Notes: generated by a model not told the origin, from the letters alone. Counted from the stretch's first letter, positions 8,177 through 17,580 are shown. The stretch is DNA of 64,000 nucleotides from Chloroflexota bacterium (GCA_026710655.1 JAPOQN010000028.1:24790-88789), one strand, 5' to 3'. Made by a program: numbers and translations.

Positions 8177-10105
8177 CTAGAGCAGCACGTAGTCCGCTGG
8201 ATCCATCCGCTTCGTCTGCTGCCAGTACTCCAGCAGCGTGAACGGCCAGTTCTGCGCCACCCGCCCCGACGCGCTCTTGTACCAGCTGGGCACGCTCGAG
8301 ACGCCCCACGCCCGCTTCAGGTTCCCCGCGTCGATGCGCTCGTTGTAGGCGTCGTGTACGTCCGTGCGGCAGTCGATCGCCTGCTGACCGCTTTCCAGCA
8401 GGAATTTCAGGCACTCCAGCACGTACTGCACCTCGCACTCCGAGAAGTAGACGATGCTGCCGTTCACCACGATGTTCGTGTTCGGCCCGTACAGGAAGAA
8501 GAAGTTGGGGAAGTTCGGCATCGTGATGCCCAGGTACGCTCTCGCGTCCCCGCCCCACTGCTCGTGCATGTCGACGCCGCCGCGCCCCACCACCTTCATC
8601 GGCGTCAGGAACTTCGAGGCCTGGAACCCGGTCCCGTAGACCAGCACGTCGAGCTCGTGCTCCTCCCCGTCCTCCGTCAGGATGCCCCGCGGCGTAATGC
8701 GCTCGATCGGCTCCGTGGTCAGGTGTACGTGCTCCTTCAGCAGCGTGTTCGGCCACGTCCCGTTGTCGACCACGATCCGCTTCGAGGCCGGCGGGAAGTC
8801 CGGCAGCGTCTTCTCGATCAGGTCCGGGCGGCTCTCCAACTGCTTCCGCATCGACCCCTCCAGCAGCTCGCGAAGCTGCCGGTTCCCCTCGCCCGTCACC
8901 CCGTCCCCCGGCTGCCAGTTGTCGTCCACCTCCACCATCGGCAGGAACCCGTCCGATATCGCCCAGAACAGCCAGAATCGGTACCACTGCGCGTACGTCG
9001 GCACGTGCTTCAGCAGCCAGAGGAAGCCTTCCGCGACCTCCTCGTGGTAGTTCGGCGCGGGCGCGTACCAGTTCGGCGTGCGCTGGAAGATGCGTACACC
9101 CTCCGCCTCGTCCGCCAGGTGCGGGATGAACTGCGACGCGCTCGACCCCGTCCCGATGATCCCCACCGTCTTCCCCGCGAAGTCGATCGAGTGGTCCCAC
9201 TCCGCCGAGTGGAACGACGGCCCCTCGAACGCCCCCCCCCCCGCGACATCCGGCATCTTCGGCCGGTTGAGCTGCCCCACCGCGCTCACCACCGCCTCCG
9301 CCTCGATCGTCTCCTCCCCGCCGTCCGCCCCCCGCACCCGCACCTCCCAGAAAGCGCGCGCGTCGTCGTACGTGACCGTCAGCACCTCGGTGTTGAAGCG
9401 GATGTTGTCGCGGATGCCGAACTCGGTGGCGCACTCGCTGAAGTAGTCCAGCAGCACCTCCTGTGGCGAGTGGTGGTAGGGCCAGTCGAACTTCTGCGCG
9501 AAGGAGTAGCTGTAGGCGTGATTCGACGAGTCCACCCGCGCACCCGGGTACGTGTTCTCGAACCACGTGCCCCCCACGTCCGCGTTCTTCTCGATGACCG
9601 TGTAGTCGATGCCCGCCTGCTTGAACCGGTGCGCCGCCAGGATCCCCGACATCCCCGCCCCGATGATGACAACCCGCATCGAACGCTCGGCGTTGATCCC
9701 GTTCTTGCTCCACTCCGGCGCGCGCGGATCGGTGTCGGCGAAGGCGAGCTCCTCCAGCAGGAGCGGCAGGTACTCGTCGCTCACATGCTCGCCGATGAGG
9801 TAGTCCATCATCCCGCGCACCTGCTCCAGCGACGGCGGCGGCGCCACCACCGACCCCGCATCCCGCCACGCCGCCAGCGTCGTCACCGCCAGATCGCGCG
9901 CTTCCGCCTGCTTCTCCGGCGAGAGCCCGCCCTGCGGGTCCGCCAGCACTACCGACTCCGGAAACAGGTCGTCCCGCAGCAGCGAGTGGTCCCCCGTGAT
10001 CTGCGCCAGCGCCGGCAGCAGCGACGGCAGATGCGCGTCCTCCAGCGCCTTGCGAATGGCGTCGTTGTCCTGGGGAAGCGGCTGGATCTCGCGGCTACTC
10101 GTCAT
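8177..10105 (-). CDS. Baeyer-Villiger-type flavin monooxygenase (4-hydroxyacetophenone monooxygenase-like)
   Basis: 642 residues. An N-terminal helical extension of about 140 residues precedes the FAD-binding GxGxxG (VVIIGAGMSGILAA, near 145), as in 4-hydroxyacetophenone monooxygenase. The family fingerprint FEGPSFHSAEWD (near 295) follows FxGxxxHxxxW[P/D], and the NADPH-binding TVGIIGTGSSASQ follows (about 313). This class inserts oxygen next to a ketone, giving esters or lactones, or oxidises heteroatoms. The substrate cannot be read. An 11-base C run (9232-9242) keeps frame here, just before the fingerprint. It is convergent with the protease gene, with a 53-bp gap. Confidence 0.88.
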   Translation of the reverse strand: MTSSREIQPLPQDNDAIRKALEDAHLPSLLPALAQITGDHSLLRDDLFPESVVLADPQGGLSPEKQAEARDLAVTTLAAWRDAGSVVAPPPSLEQVRGMMDYLIGEHVSDEYLPLLLEELAFADTDPRAPEWSKNGINAERSMRVVIIGAGMSGILAAHRFKQAGIDYTVIEKNADVGGTWFENTYPGARVDSSNHAYSYSFAQKFDWPYHHSPQEVLLDYFSECATEFGIRDNIRFNTEVLTVTYDDARAFWEVRVRGADGGEETIEAEAVVSAVGQLNRPKMPDVAGGGAFEGPSFHSAEWDHSIDFAGKTVGIIGTGSSASQFIPHLADEAEGVRIFQRTPNWYAPAPNYHEEVAEGFLWLLKHVPTYAQWYRFWLFWAISDGFLPMVEVDDNWQPGDGVTGEGNRQLRELLEGSMRKQLESRPDLIEKTLPDFPPASKRIVVDNGTWPNTLLKEHVHLTTEPIERITPRGILTEDGEEHELDVLVYGTGFQASKFLTPMKVVGRGGVDMHEQWGGDARAYLGITMPNFPNFFFLYGPNTNIVVNGSIVYFSECEVQYVLECLKFLLESGQQAIDCRTDVHDAYNERIDAGNLKRAWGVSSVPSWYKSASGRVAQNWPFTLLEYWQQTKRMDPADYVLL

Positions 10106-10151
10106 AGCCCGTCAGCCTAGCGGGAGCCGCCGTGTCGGGCCAGCGAGCCCG

Positions 10152-10157
10152 TACAAT
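10152..10157 (+). promoter_or_regulatory. candidate -10 box (TACAAT) for the NIPSNAP gene
   Basis: TACAAT lies 27 bases before the GTG at 10185, with a GGAGG ribosome site between. It matches the box before the tandem VOC gene. No convincing -35 element. Confidence 0.4.
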
Positions 10158-10184
10158 CCCCCTCCCCAAGAAGGAGGCCCCGCC

Positions 10185-10511
10185 GTGATTCACGAGCTCC
10201 GCATCTACACCGCCCACCCCGGCAAGCTCCCTGCCCTCCAGGCCCGCTTCCGCGACCACACCCTCGGCATCTTCGAGCGCTGCGGCATCCGTAACGTCGC
10301 CTACTGGACCAACTCCATCGGCGGCCGCAGCGACGAGCTCTGGTACGTCATCGCCTTCGAGGACATGGCCCAGCGCGACCAGGCCTGGGCCACCTTCATG
10401 AACGATCCCGAGTGGCGCCAGGTGCGCGCCGCCTCCGAGGAGGACGGGCCCCTCGTCCACCACATCGAGAACCGCATCCTCGCCCCCACCGACTACTCGC
10501 CGCTTCAGTAG
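10185..10511 (+). CDS. NIPSNAP family protein
   Basis: 108 residues with the ferredoxin-like alpha/beta-barrel pattern of NIPSNAP proteins: opening IHELRIYTAHPGKLPALQARF, then FERCGIRNVAYWTN and a closing helix around DPEWRQVRAASEEDGPLVHHIENRIL. These small cytoplasmic proteins often sit beside oxygenase and degradation genes; their biochemical role is not settled. The GTG start follows AAGGAGG at about 10170. It is divergent from the Baeyer-Villiger enzyme across an 80-bp gap, so the two may share control, although no operator is evident. Confidence 0.85.
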   Translation: MIHELRIYTAHPGKLPALQARFRDHTLGIFERCGIRNVAYWTNSIGGRSDELWYVIAFEDMAQRDQAWATFMNDPEWRQVRAASEEDGPLVHHIENRILAPTDYSPLQ

Positions 10512-10593
10512 CCCCGGTCACTCGGGGGAGGGCGCAATCCCCATCGCGCTGTGCTAGCGTTCCCTCCAGGTGGGGAGGCTGGAGGCGTACGCC

Positions 10594-11358
10594 ATGAAGA
10601 ACTGGATCATCGCCGCGCTCGTCGCGGTTATCGCTGTCGGGGGCGCGATCGGCGCCTTCGCCGCCACCCGCACCGTTGACCGCGTCGTCGAGGTGCGCCT
10701 CTGGGCGCACGCCGACGACCCCTCGGACAACTACATCAGCATCCGTACCCAGGGCGGCGACTGGAGCGAGACCCTTCCCCTGGCAGCCGACGATGGCGAC
10801 AGCTCCGACGGTCGCTTCCGCTACGGCGACCTGACAGTCGTCCTCCCCTTCAGCGTCTCCGACGCCGACCAGGCCGTCCTGGGAACGCAGCAGTCCTCCG
10901 GCCACTGGTCCATCAGCAGGCTCTACGACGCCATCTACGACGTCGAGACAGTCTCGGCCATCCTCGGCACCGACGCCGTGATCAACAAGGTCTGGACAAC
11001 GGCCGAGTACGACGACCCGTACATCCAGCTCTACTGCCGTGGCGACGAGCTGCAGGCCCTCATCTACTGGGACCAGCCCATCTTCGCGCCCGTCCGCCAC
11101 AACCCCATCCCCACCATCAGGAGCGTCGCCGCCGTCTGGCGCGTCGACGGCAGTGTGCCCACGAGCGAACGCTGGCTGCCGGCCACCCACGGAATGGCCA
11201 CCTTCGCCCAGTACCCGGGCGACTTCATCTCCGGCATCCTCGGCGGCGAAACCCTCATCTTCCGCGTCATCCCCTCCAACGGGGAGGAGCACACCCTCAC
11301 CGTCGATGTCTCCGGCCTCGACGACGTCATGGGCAACCTCACCTGCTACCCTCGCTAG
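10594..11358 (+). CDS. secreted or anchored protein with an 'SSDGRxRYGD' domain
   Basis: 254 residues from the ATG at 10594, preceded by GGAGG. A hydrophobic N-terminal segment (about 4-25) is a signal or anchor. Residues about 31-85 read EVRLWAHADDPSDNYISIR...GGDW...SSDGRFRYGDLTV and align closely with the protein encoded at 33147-33803. The remainder, with two cysteines (LYCRGDELQALIYW and NLTCYPR), looks like an extracellular beta-rich region and contains no motif I know. The shared domain is a candidate uncharacterised family, and the pairing of copies 22 kb apart argues that it is real. Function unknown. Confidence 0.7.
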   Translation: MKNWIIAALVAVIAVGGAIGAFAATRTVDRVVEVRLWAHADDPSDNYISIRTQGGDWSETLPLAADDGDSSDGRFRYGDLTVVLPFSVSDADQAVLGTQQSSGHWSISRLYDAIYDVETVSAILGTDAVINKVWTTAEYDDPYIQLYCRGDELQALIYWDQPIFAPVRHNPIPTIRSVAAVWRVDGSVPTSERWLPATHGMATFAQYPGDFISGILGGETLIFRVIPSNGEEHTLTVDVSGLDDVMGNLTCYPR

Positions 11359-11409
11359 GAAGGCTTGGTTTCCTTCCGCAAAAGACTCGGAGAGAAGAGA
11401 GACACTACC

Positions 11410-11721
11410 GTGAGCAGGCTTAGTCCTGAGGAAGAACGTCAGTTGATCGCCGACGCCGAGGCTGCCAGGGATGACCCTGATGCGGTACTCACGTCAGTTC
11501 CTCTCCAGGTTGCGGAGAACCAAAGGGCGTTCCTGAGGGTGGAGCTTCCGTTCGAGACGATTGGCAGGCTGCACACTGTCGCGGAGGCCAGTGACCTCAC
11601 TATGGGCGAGGTCATCACTCGCGCACTCGACGCCTTCGAAGCCGCCGACGCGCCCCCCGAGGACGTGCCCGAGGCCACCCCCTCGCCCCGCCGTCGCCGC
11701 AAGCCCGCGAAGGCCAGCTAG
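11410..11721 (+). CDS. ribbon-helix-helix (CopG/Arc-like) DNA-binding protein
   Basis: About 103 residues from the GTG at 11410 (a TTG at 11365 would lengthen it by 15). The core FLRVELPFETIGRLHTVAEASDLTMGEVITRALDAFEAAD has the strand-helix-turn-helix layout of CopG/Arc repressors. The tail is Pro- and Arg/Lys-rich (RRRRKPAK) and may add nonspecific DNA contacts. The first part of the gene is lower in G+C than its neighbours. No toxin gene accompanies it, so it is either an orphan antitoxin or a stand-alone repressor. Start uncertain: neither candidate has a well-placed ribosome site. Confidence 0.62.
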   Translation: MSRLSPEEERQLIADAEAARDDPDAVLTSVPLQVAENQRAFLRVELPFETIGRLHTVAEASDLTMGEVITRALDAFEAADAPPEDVPEATPSPRRRRKPAKAS

Positions 11722-11744
11722 CCCCGCCCGCGCCCCGACTCCGC

Positions 11745-11750
11745 TACCGT
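11745..11750 (+). promoter_or_regulatory. candidate -10 box (TACCGT), leaderless arrangement
   Basis: Ends 8 bases before the ATG at 11759. No ribosome-binding site intervenes. One of several genes here with this arrangement. Confidence 0.3.
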
Positions 11751-11758
11751 AGCGCCCC

Positions 11759-13531
11759 ATGAGCTTCGAACCCCTCCCTCTGACCGTGCTCGTGCGCACG
11801 CGGTCCCGCGTCGCGACGCCCCTGACGGCCCTGCTCGATGCCCTCGGCGTCGCCACCGAGCCGGGCGCGGGCCTGACCGTCTGCGTTTGCGATGACGGCG
11901 AGCCGCCCGTCGAGGCGGACGCCTGCGTCCAGGTCGCCGCGACCGACGAGGGCGTTGCCCGCGCGCGCCGCACCGTCGGCGCCCGCAACCCCACCCTCGA
12001 CCACCCCGACCACGGCCTCATGCCCCCCGCCGGCCACATCGCGACGGTCGTCGCCGAGGCGGCTGCCTCCGCCATCTTCCTGCAGGCGCTCGCCCTCGCC
12101 GCCGGCCGGCGCCCCGCCCCCGCCCGCGTCGATGTCGAGGAACTCGCCCTGCACATCATCATGCCCGTCGTCTCCGCCCTCTCCGTGGGCGTGAAGCGCT
12201 CGCCGGTGCCGTCCCCCAGCCGCATCACCTACCCCCTCGGCATCGTCCCCTGCGCTGACGGCGAGGCCGGCGCCTACCAGGCCGTCCCCACCGAGTGGCC
12301 GAAGTTCTGCGCCATGATCGGCCGCGAGGACATCGTCGACCGCTTGCCCACCGTCAAGGCCCGCCGCGAGAACGGCGCCGCCATCTGGGAGGCCGCCGAA
12401 CCGTGGTTCCGCGCCCGCACCGTCGAGGAGGTCGTGCGAATCGCCCAGGAGGCCGGCCTCCCCTACGCTCCCGTCCTCCCCATCGACGCCCTCCCCGACT
12501 CCCCCTACCTGCGCCGCCGCGGCACGGTCGCGACCGGCCCCGCCGGCGACCTCCTCCCCGGCGCTCCCTTCCGCGTCGAGCACGCCTCCGCCGCCGGCGC
12601 CCCCCACCCCTCCCGCGAGGCCGTCCGCGAGGCCCTCTTCGCCGCCCTCCCCCCGCCCGTCGAGGGGCCGCTTTCCGGCCTCCTCGTCGTCGAGGTCACG
12701 CAGCACTGGGCCGGCCCCCTCGCTGCCCGCCTCCTCGCCGACTACGGCGCCAGCGTCATCAAGTGCGAGCCCCAGGGCGGCGACTTCTGGCGTGTCACCG
12801 GCAACCTCCCCGACGAGGGCATCTCCTGGACCTTCGAGCCCATCAACCTGGGCAAGGGCTCCATGACCATGGACCTCCGCAACCCCACCGACCGCTCCCT
12901 CCTCGAGGCGCTGCTAGCCGCCTGCGACACCCGCATCGAGAACCTGTCGCGGGGCGCCCGTGACCGCGCCGGGCTCGCCTTCTCCGATGTCGCCGCCCTC
13001 AACCCCAACGTCATCGCCGTCTCCCTTCCCGGTTACGAGACCGAAGGACCGCTGGCAGCCCTGCGCGGCATGGGCTGGTCCTTCGAGGTCGCCTCCGGCT
13101 ACGCCTCCGCCCTCGGCGGTGGCAAAGCTGCCAACTCGGGCTACCCCTACGGTGACCCCATCGGCGCGATCACCGCCTTCCTTGCGGTCCTGCGCGAAGT
13201 CGCCCGCCGCCGCCTCGGCGAGGGGGACGGCGCGGCGCTCCTCGACATCGGTCAGGTGGCGGCGCTCTCCTACACCCTGATCGAAGCGCGAAGGACCGGC
13301 GAGCGCGGCCCCGCCCTCACCACCCTCGACGACGCCCTCGCCGAGGGCCACCCCGACCCCTCCTGGCTCCTTGAGCCCATCGTGACCGCCAGCGGCCGCC
13401 CCATGGACCACCCCGGTCCCCTCGTGACGCTCGCCGCCCAGCCGCCCCGTAACCGCGCCCCCGCCCTCGACGAGCACGGCCAGGCCGTCCGTCGGGCCGT
13501 CGCGAACGCGCTGGAGGGCGCCGGAAACTAG
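11759..13531 (+). CDS. CaiB/BaiF class III CoA-transferase with rearranged half-domains
   Basis: 590 residues. The second half (about 305-590) begins with the classic N-terminal Rossmann segment LLVVEVTQHWAGPLAARLLADYGASVIKCE and has YGDPIGA (candidate catalytic Asp), then closes with the family's C-terminal strand PRNRAPALDEHG. The first half (about 80-300) instead matches the small-domain region: EWPKFCAMIGREDIV...RTVEEVVRIAQEAGLPYAPVLPIDAL. So each half is incomplete, and together they supply the pieces of one enzyme in unusual order. Class III enzymes move CoA between carboxylic acids by way of an Asp-anhydride. Donor and acceptor are unknown. The stop overlaps that of purE (CTAG). Confidence 0.78.
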   Translation: MSFEPLPLTVLVRTRSRVATPLTALLDALGVATEPGAGLTVCVCDDGEPPVEADACVQVAATDEGVARARRTVGARNPTLDHPDHGLMPPAGHIATVVAEAAASAIFLQALALAAGRRPAPARVDVEELALHIIMPVVSALSVGVKRSPVPSPSRITYPLGIVPCADGEAGAYQAVPTEWPKFCAMIGREDIVDRLPTVKARRENGAAIWEAAEPWFRARTVEEVVRIAQEAGLPYAPVLPIDALPDSPYLRRRGTVATGPAGDLLPGAPFRVEHASAAGAPHPSREAVREALFAALPPPVEGPLSGLLVVEVTQHWAGPLAARLLADYGASVIKCEPQGGDFWRVTGNLPDEGISWTFEPINLGKGSMTMDLRNPTDRSLLEALLAACDTRIENLSRGARDRAGLAFSDVAALNPNVIAVSLPGYETEGPLAALRGMGWSFEVASGYASALGGGKAANSGYPYGDPIGAITAFLAVLREVARRRLGEGDGAALLDIGQVAALSYTLIEARRTGERGPALTTLDDALAEGHPDPSWLLEPIVTASGRPMDHPGPLVTLAAQPPRNRAPALDEHGQAVRRAVANALEGAGN

Positions 13532-13992
13532 CGGGACTGCTCCTCACGGAATGTCGCGTAGCTCGCGCGGATGTTGTCGTGCGAAAGCGAGAGGATCGCG
13601 GCCGCGAGGTAGGCGGCGTTTCGCGCCCCCCAGCCCCCCACCGCAACCCCCGCGACGGGAACGCCCGGCGGCATCTGCAGCACCCCGTAGATGGCGTCCT
13701 GCCCGCCTGCCACCTCGCTCGTCGCGAGTGGCACACCGATGACCGGTAGCGTCGTAAGCGCCGACACCGCCCCCGGCAGGGCCGCCGCCCCGCCCGCCGC
13801 GCAGATGAACACCTCAAGGCCCGCGTCGATCGCGCCCTTCGCGAACTCGTGCACCTTCTCCGGGTTGCGGTGCGCCGACATCACGTGCGTCTCGAAGGGG
13901 ATGCCCAGCGAGGTCAACACCTTCTCCGTCGGCTCCATGGAGGCCATGTCGTTCTTCGATCCCATCAGGATCGCGACCAGTGATGTGCTCAT
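13528..13992 (-). CDS. purE: N5-carboxyaminoimidazole ribonucleotide mutase
   Basis: 154 residues, the normal size for class I PurE. It converts N5-CAIR to CAIR in purine synthesis. Visible motifs are AILMGSKNDM (GS-x-S/N-D, about 8-17), the SAHRNPE loop with the catalytic His (about 41), and FICAAGGAAALPGAVSALTTLPVIGVPL. The ATG overlaps the purD stop as ATGA, so it is the third gene of a guaA-purD-purE operon. Class I PurE normally needs PurK, which is not in the window. Confidence 0.93.
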   Translation of the reverse strand: MSTSLVAILMGSKNDMASMEPTEKVLTSLGIPFETHVMSAHRNPEKVHEFAKGAIDAGLEVFICAAGGAAALPGAVSALTTLPVIGVPLATSEVAGGQDAIYGVLQMPPGVPVAGVAVGGWGARNAAYLAAAILSLSHDNIRASYATFREEQSR

Positions 13993-15263
13993 TCCGTCTC
14001 CTCGATCTGCGCGATGTCGCTGCGCATGTAGGCTCCCTCGAAATTGATGCGGCGGGCGTTGTCGTACGCCTTCGCCCGCGCCGCCGCGAGCGTCGGCCCG
14101 CGCGCGGTCACGGTCAGGACGCGGCCGCCGTTCGTCACGACACCCGCGGGCGTCTGCTTCGTCCCCGCGTGGAACACCTCGACGTCGTCATCGAGGGTAT
14201 CGAGCCCCTCGATCAGGTGGCCTGTCGTGTACGACTCGGGGTACCCCCCGCTCGCCACGACTACCCCCACCGTTGGCTCCTCCGACCACTCCACGTCCAC
14301 CGAGGCGAGTGCGCCCTCCGCCGCCGCGCTGCAAACGGCGAACAGGTCGCTCTCCAGCCGGGGCATCAGGATCTGCGCCTCCGGGTCTCCGAGCCTCGCG
14401 TTGTATTCGAGCACGTAATTCCCCGCCTCGGTGATCATCAGCCCCGGGTAGAGCGTGCCGTTGAAGGGCCGCCCCATTGCCGCCATCCCCGCGATCGTCG
14501 GCTGCACCACGTCCCGCTCGATCGCCGCCGCCAGCTCCGGGGTGACGTCGGCGCTGGGGCTGTAAGCGCCCATCCCCCCCGTGTTGAGTCCCCGCCCGCC
14601 CGTGAGCGCCCGCTTGTAGTCCGTCGAGGAGGGCGTGACCACCGCCGTCTCCCCGTCGCAGATGGCGTGCGCGCTCGTCTCCCAGCCCTGCAACCGCTCC
14701 TCTACCACCACCTGGTCGCCGGAAGCGCCGAACTCGCGCTTGACCATGATCGCGTGCAACGCCGCCAGCGCCCCCTCGCGGTCGTCGCACACGAGCGCGC
14801 CCTTCCCCGCCGCCAGCCCGCTCGCCTTCACCACCAGCGGCCCATCCGGCAGCGACTCCACGTAGGCAACGGCCTCGCCGTGGTCCTGGAACGTGCGGTG
14901 CCTCGCCGTCGTGATGCCGTGGTCGACCATGAACTGCTTCGACCATGCCTTGCTCGCCTCGATCTGCGAGGCCGCCGCCGTCGGTCCGTAGCAGGGAAGC
15001 CCGCGCTCCCGCAGCCGGTCGACCAGACCCAGCGGCTGCGGGTCGTCCATCGTCGCCAGGTAGAAATCGATGTTGAGGTCGCTCGCCGCTGCCACCAGCC
15101 CGTCGATGTCCTTCGGCCCGACGTCCACGTTCGTCGCGACCCGCGAGGTTCCGCCGTTCCCCGGCGCGACATAAATGGCGTCGACATCGCGGCTCCGGCT
15201 CAGCTTCCACGCGACCGCGTGCTCACGGCCCCCCTGCCCCACCAGCAGAACGCGCGCGCCCAC
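13989..15263 (-). CDS. purD: phosphoribosylamine-glycine ligase
   Basis: 424 residues, typical length. ATP-grasp enzyme that joins phosphoribosylamine and glycine to GAR, step two of purine synthesis. It opens with VLLVGQGGREHAVAWKL and APGNGGT. The ATP-grasp core includes DGPLVVKASGLAAGKGALVC and the metal-binding EYNARLGDPEAQ near residue 285. GTG start at 15263, seven bases after the guaA stop; the stop overlaps purE. Co-transcription with guaA and purE is therefore very likely. Confidence 0.94.
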   Translation of the reverse strand: MGARVLLVGQGGREHAVAWKLSRSRDVDAIYVAPGNGGTSRVATNVDVGPKDIDGLVAAASDLNIDFYLATMDDPQPLGLVDRLRERGLPCYGPTAAASQIEASKAWSKQFMVDHGITTARHRTFQDHGEAVAYVESLPDGPLVVKASGLAAGKGALVCDDREGALAALHAIMVKREFGASGDQVVVEERLQGWETSAHAICDGETAVVTPSSTDYKRALTGGRGLNTGGMGAYSPSADVTPELAAAIERDVVQPTIAGMAAMGRPFNGTLYPGLMITEAGNYVLEYNARLGDPEAQILMPRLESDLFAVCSAAAEGALASVDVEWSEEPTVGVVVASGGYPESYTTGHLIEGLDTLDDDVEVFHAGTKQTPAGVVTNGGRVLTVTARGPTLAAARAKAYDNARRINFEGAYMRSDIAQIEETE

Positions 15264-15270
15264 TAGCCCC

Positions 15271-16854
15271 TCACTCCCACTCGATCGTCCCCGGCGGCTT
15301 GCTCGTGATGTCGTAGACCACCCGGTTCACGGCATCGACCTCGTTCACGATGCGGTTCGAGACGCGCGCCAGCAGGTCGTAGGGAAGGCGCGCCCAGTCC
15401 GCCGTCATCGCGTCCTCCGCCACCACCGCCCGTAGCGCGATGGCGTTGCCGTACGTGCGGAAGTCGCCCATCACGCCCACCGTGCGCGAGTCTGTCAGCA
15501 CGGCGAAGCTCTGCCACAGGTCGCGGTAGAGTCCGGCCGCGCGAACCTCCTCCAGGAAGATGGCGTCCGCCGCCTGCAAGACCGCCACCCGCTCCTCCGT
15601 CACCTCCCCGATGATGCGCACCGCCAGGCCCGGCCCGGGGAACGGCTGCCGCCACAGGATCTCGTCCGAGAGCCCGAGCTCCGCCCCGATCCGCCGCACC
15701 TCGTCCTTGAAGAGGAATCGCAGCGGCTCCACCAGCTCCAGGTCCATGTGCTCCGGCAGTCCACCCACGTTGTGGTGGCTCTTGATCCGCGCCGACCCCG
15801 CCCCGTGCGAGGCGCTCTCGATCACATCCGGGTAGAGCGTCCCCTGGCAGAGGAAACCCGCCCCCTCGATCGTCTTCGCCTCCGCCTCGAACACCTCGAT
15901 GAACGTGTTGCCGATGCGGATGCGCTTCGTTTCCGGGTTCGTCACCTCCGCCAGCGCCGCCAGGAAGCGGTCGCTCGCGTCGATGTGCCGCAGGTTCATG
16001 TGCAGGTTGCGCTCGAAGGTGTCCACCACCTCCTCCGCCTCCCGCGCCCGCAGCAGTCCGTTGTCGACAAAGATGCAGGTCAGCCGGTCACCGATGGCGC
16101 GGTGCACGAGCGTTGCCGCCACCGCGCTGTCGACCCCGCCCGAGAGCCCGCAGATCACGCGTCCGTCGCCCACCTGCGCGCGGATGGCCGCTACCGTCTC
16201 CTCGACGAAATTCCCCGGCGTCCAGTCCGCTTCGACCCCGCACACCTCGCGCACGTAGTTCCCGAGCAGCTCGCCGCCCCGCGGCGTATGCACCACCTCG
16301 GGGTGGAACTGCAGGCCGTAGTAGCCCCGCTCCACGTCTGCCATCACGGCCACGGGCGAGTTCTCCGAGACCGCGAGCGAGGCGAATCCCTGCGGCAGCT
16401 CCTCGATCCGGTCGCCGTGGCTCATCCACACGTCGAGCTCGGCGGGAAGACCGGCCAGCAGCGGCGCGCTGCCCGAGGCCGAGATGGTCGCGGGGCCGAA
16501 CTCGCGCTCGCGGCCCGGCCCCACCTTGCCCCCCAGCTGCTCGGCCAGCAGCTGCATCCCGTAGCAGATGCCCAGCACGGGCAGTCCCGACTCGAAGACC
16601 CAGTCAGCCGCGTGGGGCGCGCCCTCGTCGTACACGCTGTTGGGCCCGCCCGAGAGGACGAAGCCGCGTACGTCGAGGTGCTCCAGCGCGGCCGCCTCGG
16701 CGTTGTACGGAACGACCTCGCAGTAGGTGTTCAACTCGCGGATGCGGCGCGCGATCAGCATGCTGTACTGCGAGCCGAAATCAACAACGACGATGGCGGC
16801 GTGGGGCGAACGCGAGATGGTCCTGTTTTCCGCTTCGATCAGGGTTTCGGCCAA
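15271..16854 (-). CDS. guaA: GMP synthase (glutamine-hydrolysing)
   Basis: 527 residues with all three domains. Class I amidotransferase: [22 protein letters not shown] (nucleophile Cys about 99), [11 protein letters not shown]-pyrophosphatase: [13 protein letters not shown] near 239. C-terminal dimerisation domain: [15 protein letters not shown], ending KPPGTIEWE. It converts XMP to GMP. The start is TTG at 16854; no ATG or GTG lies between it and the FGSQ motif. A promoter with TTGACC and TAGCTT 17 bases apart lies just upstream. First gene of the guaA-purD-purE operon. Confidence 0.95.
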   Translation of the reverse strand: MAETLIEAENRTISRSPHAAIVVVDFGSQYSMLIARRIRELNTYCEVVPYNAEAAALEHLDVRGFVLSGGPNSVYDEGAPHAADWVFESGLPVLGICYGMQLLAEQLGGKVGPGREREFGPATISASGSAPLLAGLPAELDVWMSHGDRIEELPQGFASLAVSENSPVAVMADVERGYYGLQFHPEVVHTPRGGELLGNYVREVCGVEADWTPGNFVEETVAAIRAQVGDGRVICGLSGGVDSAVAATLVHRAIGDRLTCIFVDNGLLRAREAEEVVDTFERNLHMNLRHIDASDRFLAALAEVTNPETKRIRIGNTFIEVFEAEAKTIEGAGFLCQGTLYPDVIESASHGAGSARIKSHHNVGGLPEHMDLELVEPLRFLFKDEVRRIGAELGLSDEILWRQPFPGPGLAVRIIGEVTEERVAVLQAADAIFLEEVRAAGLYRDLWQSFAVLTDSRTVGVMGDFRTYGNAIALRAVVAEDAMTADWARLPYDLLARVSNRIVNEVDAVNRVVYDITSKPPGTIEWE

Positions 16855-16878
16855 CTCTGCTCAGCGCTCCGTCAGTGG

Positions 16879-16907
16879 AAGCTAGCAAAACTGTATAGTC
16901 TGGTCAA
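16879..16907 (-). promoter_or_regulatory. sigma70-like promoter of guaA-purD-purE
   Basis: On the minus strand TTGACC (16902-16907), a 17-base spacer and TAGCTT (16879-16884). The expected start of transcription is about 18 bases before the guaA TTG. Pattern match only. Confidence 0.5.
16894..16899 (+). promoter_or_regulatory. candidate -10 box (TATAGT) of the tsaC-pgk operon
   Basis: 15 bases upstream of the tsaC ATG in the 60-bp divergent region shared with guaA, so the two promoters overlap. The -35 position is a poor match. Confidence 0.4.
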
Positions 16908-16914
16908 CGAATTC

Positions 16915-17580
16915 ATGGCCGTCCCTGCCGCTTCTGAACCTTCCCCGCAATCCATCGCCCAGACCATTGCCGCCCTTCGCGACGGCGGCCTCGCGATCCT
17001 CCCCACCGACACCGTCTATGGCGTCGCCGCCGACATCCGCCGCGACGATGCCGTCCGCGCCCTCTACGAGGCCAAGCGCAAGAGCCCCGACGAACCCCTC
17101 CAGCTCCTCTTCCCCGCCGACCCCGCCGCCCTCGCCCCCTACGCCCGCCTCAGCCCCGACGCCGCCCGCCTCATCGACGCCCTCGGCCCCGGCCCCTGGA
17201 CCATCATCACCCCCGCGGTCGAGGGCTGGTCCAGCCCCGCCCTTGCCGGTGGCGGCACCGTGGGCGTGCGCATGCCCCCCGTCCCCACCCTCCAGGCCGT
17301 GCTTGCCGGCCTCGGCGGCCCCGTCGCCGCTTCCAGCGCCAACCGCCACGGCGACCCCAGCCCCACCACCTGCGCCGAGGCCCTCGCCTCCCTCGGCGAC
17401 CGCTGCGCTGCCGCCATCGACGACGGCCCCACCTCCCACGGCCTCGACTCGAGTGTCATCGACTGTAGCGTCGACCCTCCCCGTATCCTTCGCGAGGGCG
17501 CGCTCCCGGCGGCCACGATCGCCGGGCATCTCGGCCTCGCGGCTATCGAGGTCCTGCGGCGCGCGGGAGTGAACGGATGA
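16915..17580 (+). CDS. tsaC: L-threonylcarbamoyladenylate synthase (Sua5/YciO/YrdC)
   Basis: 221 residues. Makes threonylcarbamoyl-AMP from threonine, bicarbonate and ATP for the t6A37 modification of tRNAs. It has the YrdC fold with GGLAILPTDTVYGVAADI, YEAKRKSPDEPLQLLF (KR..P pattern of the active site), GPWTIITPAV, VGVRMP and VAASSANRHGDPSPTT. It lacks the Sua5 C-terminal extension. The ATG at 16915 is the first in frame. Its stop overlaps the pgk start (ATGA), placing a tRNA-modification gene in the glycolytic operon. Confidence 0.9.
   Translation: MAVPAASEPSPQSIAQTIAALRDGGLAILPTDTVYGVAADIRRDDAVRALYEAKRKSPDEPLQLLFPADPAALAPYARLSPDAARLIDALGPGPWTIITPAVEGWSSPALAGGGTVGVRMPPVPTLQAVLAGLGGPVAASSANRHGDPSPTTCAEALASLGDRCAAAIDDGPTSHGLDSSVIDCSVDPPRILREGALPAATIAGHLGLAAIEVLRRAGVNG

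Noticed and set aside
9229..9243. 11-base C run in the Baeyer-Villiger gene as a second frameshift site
   Set aside because: The frame is continuous across it, and the family fingerprint directly downstream is intact.
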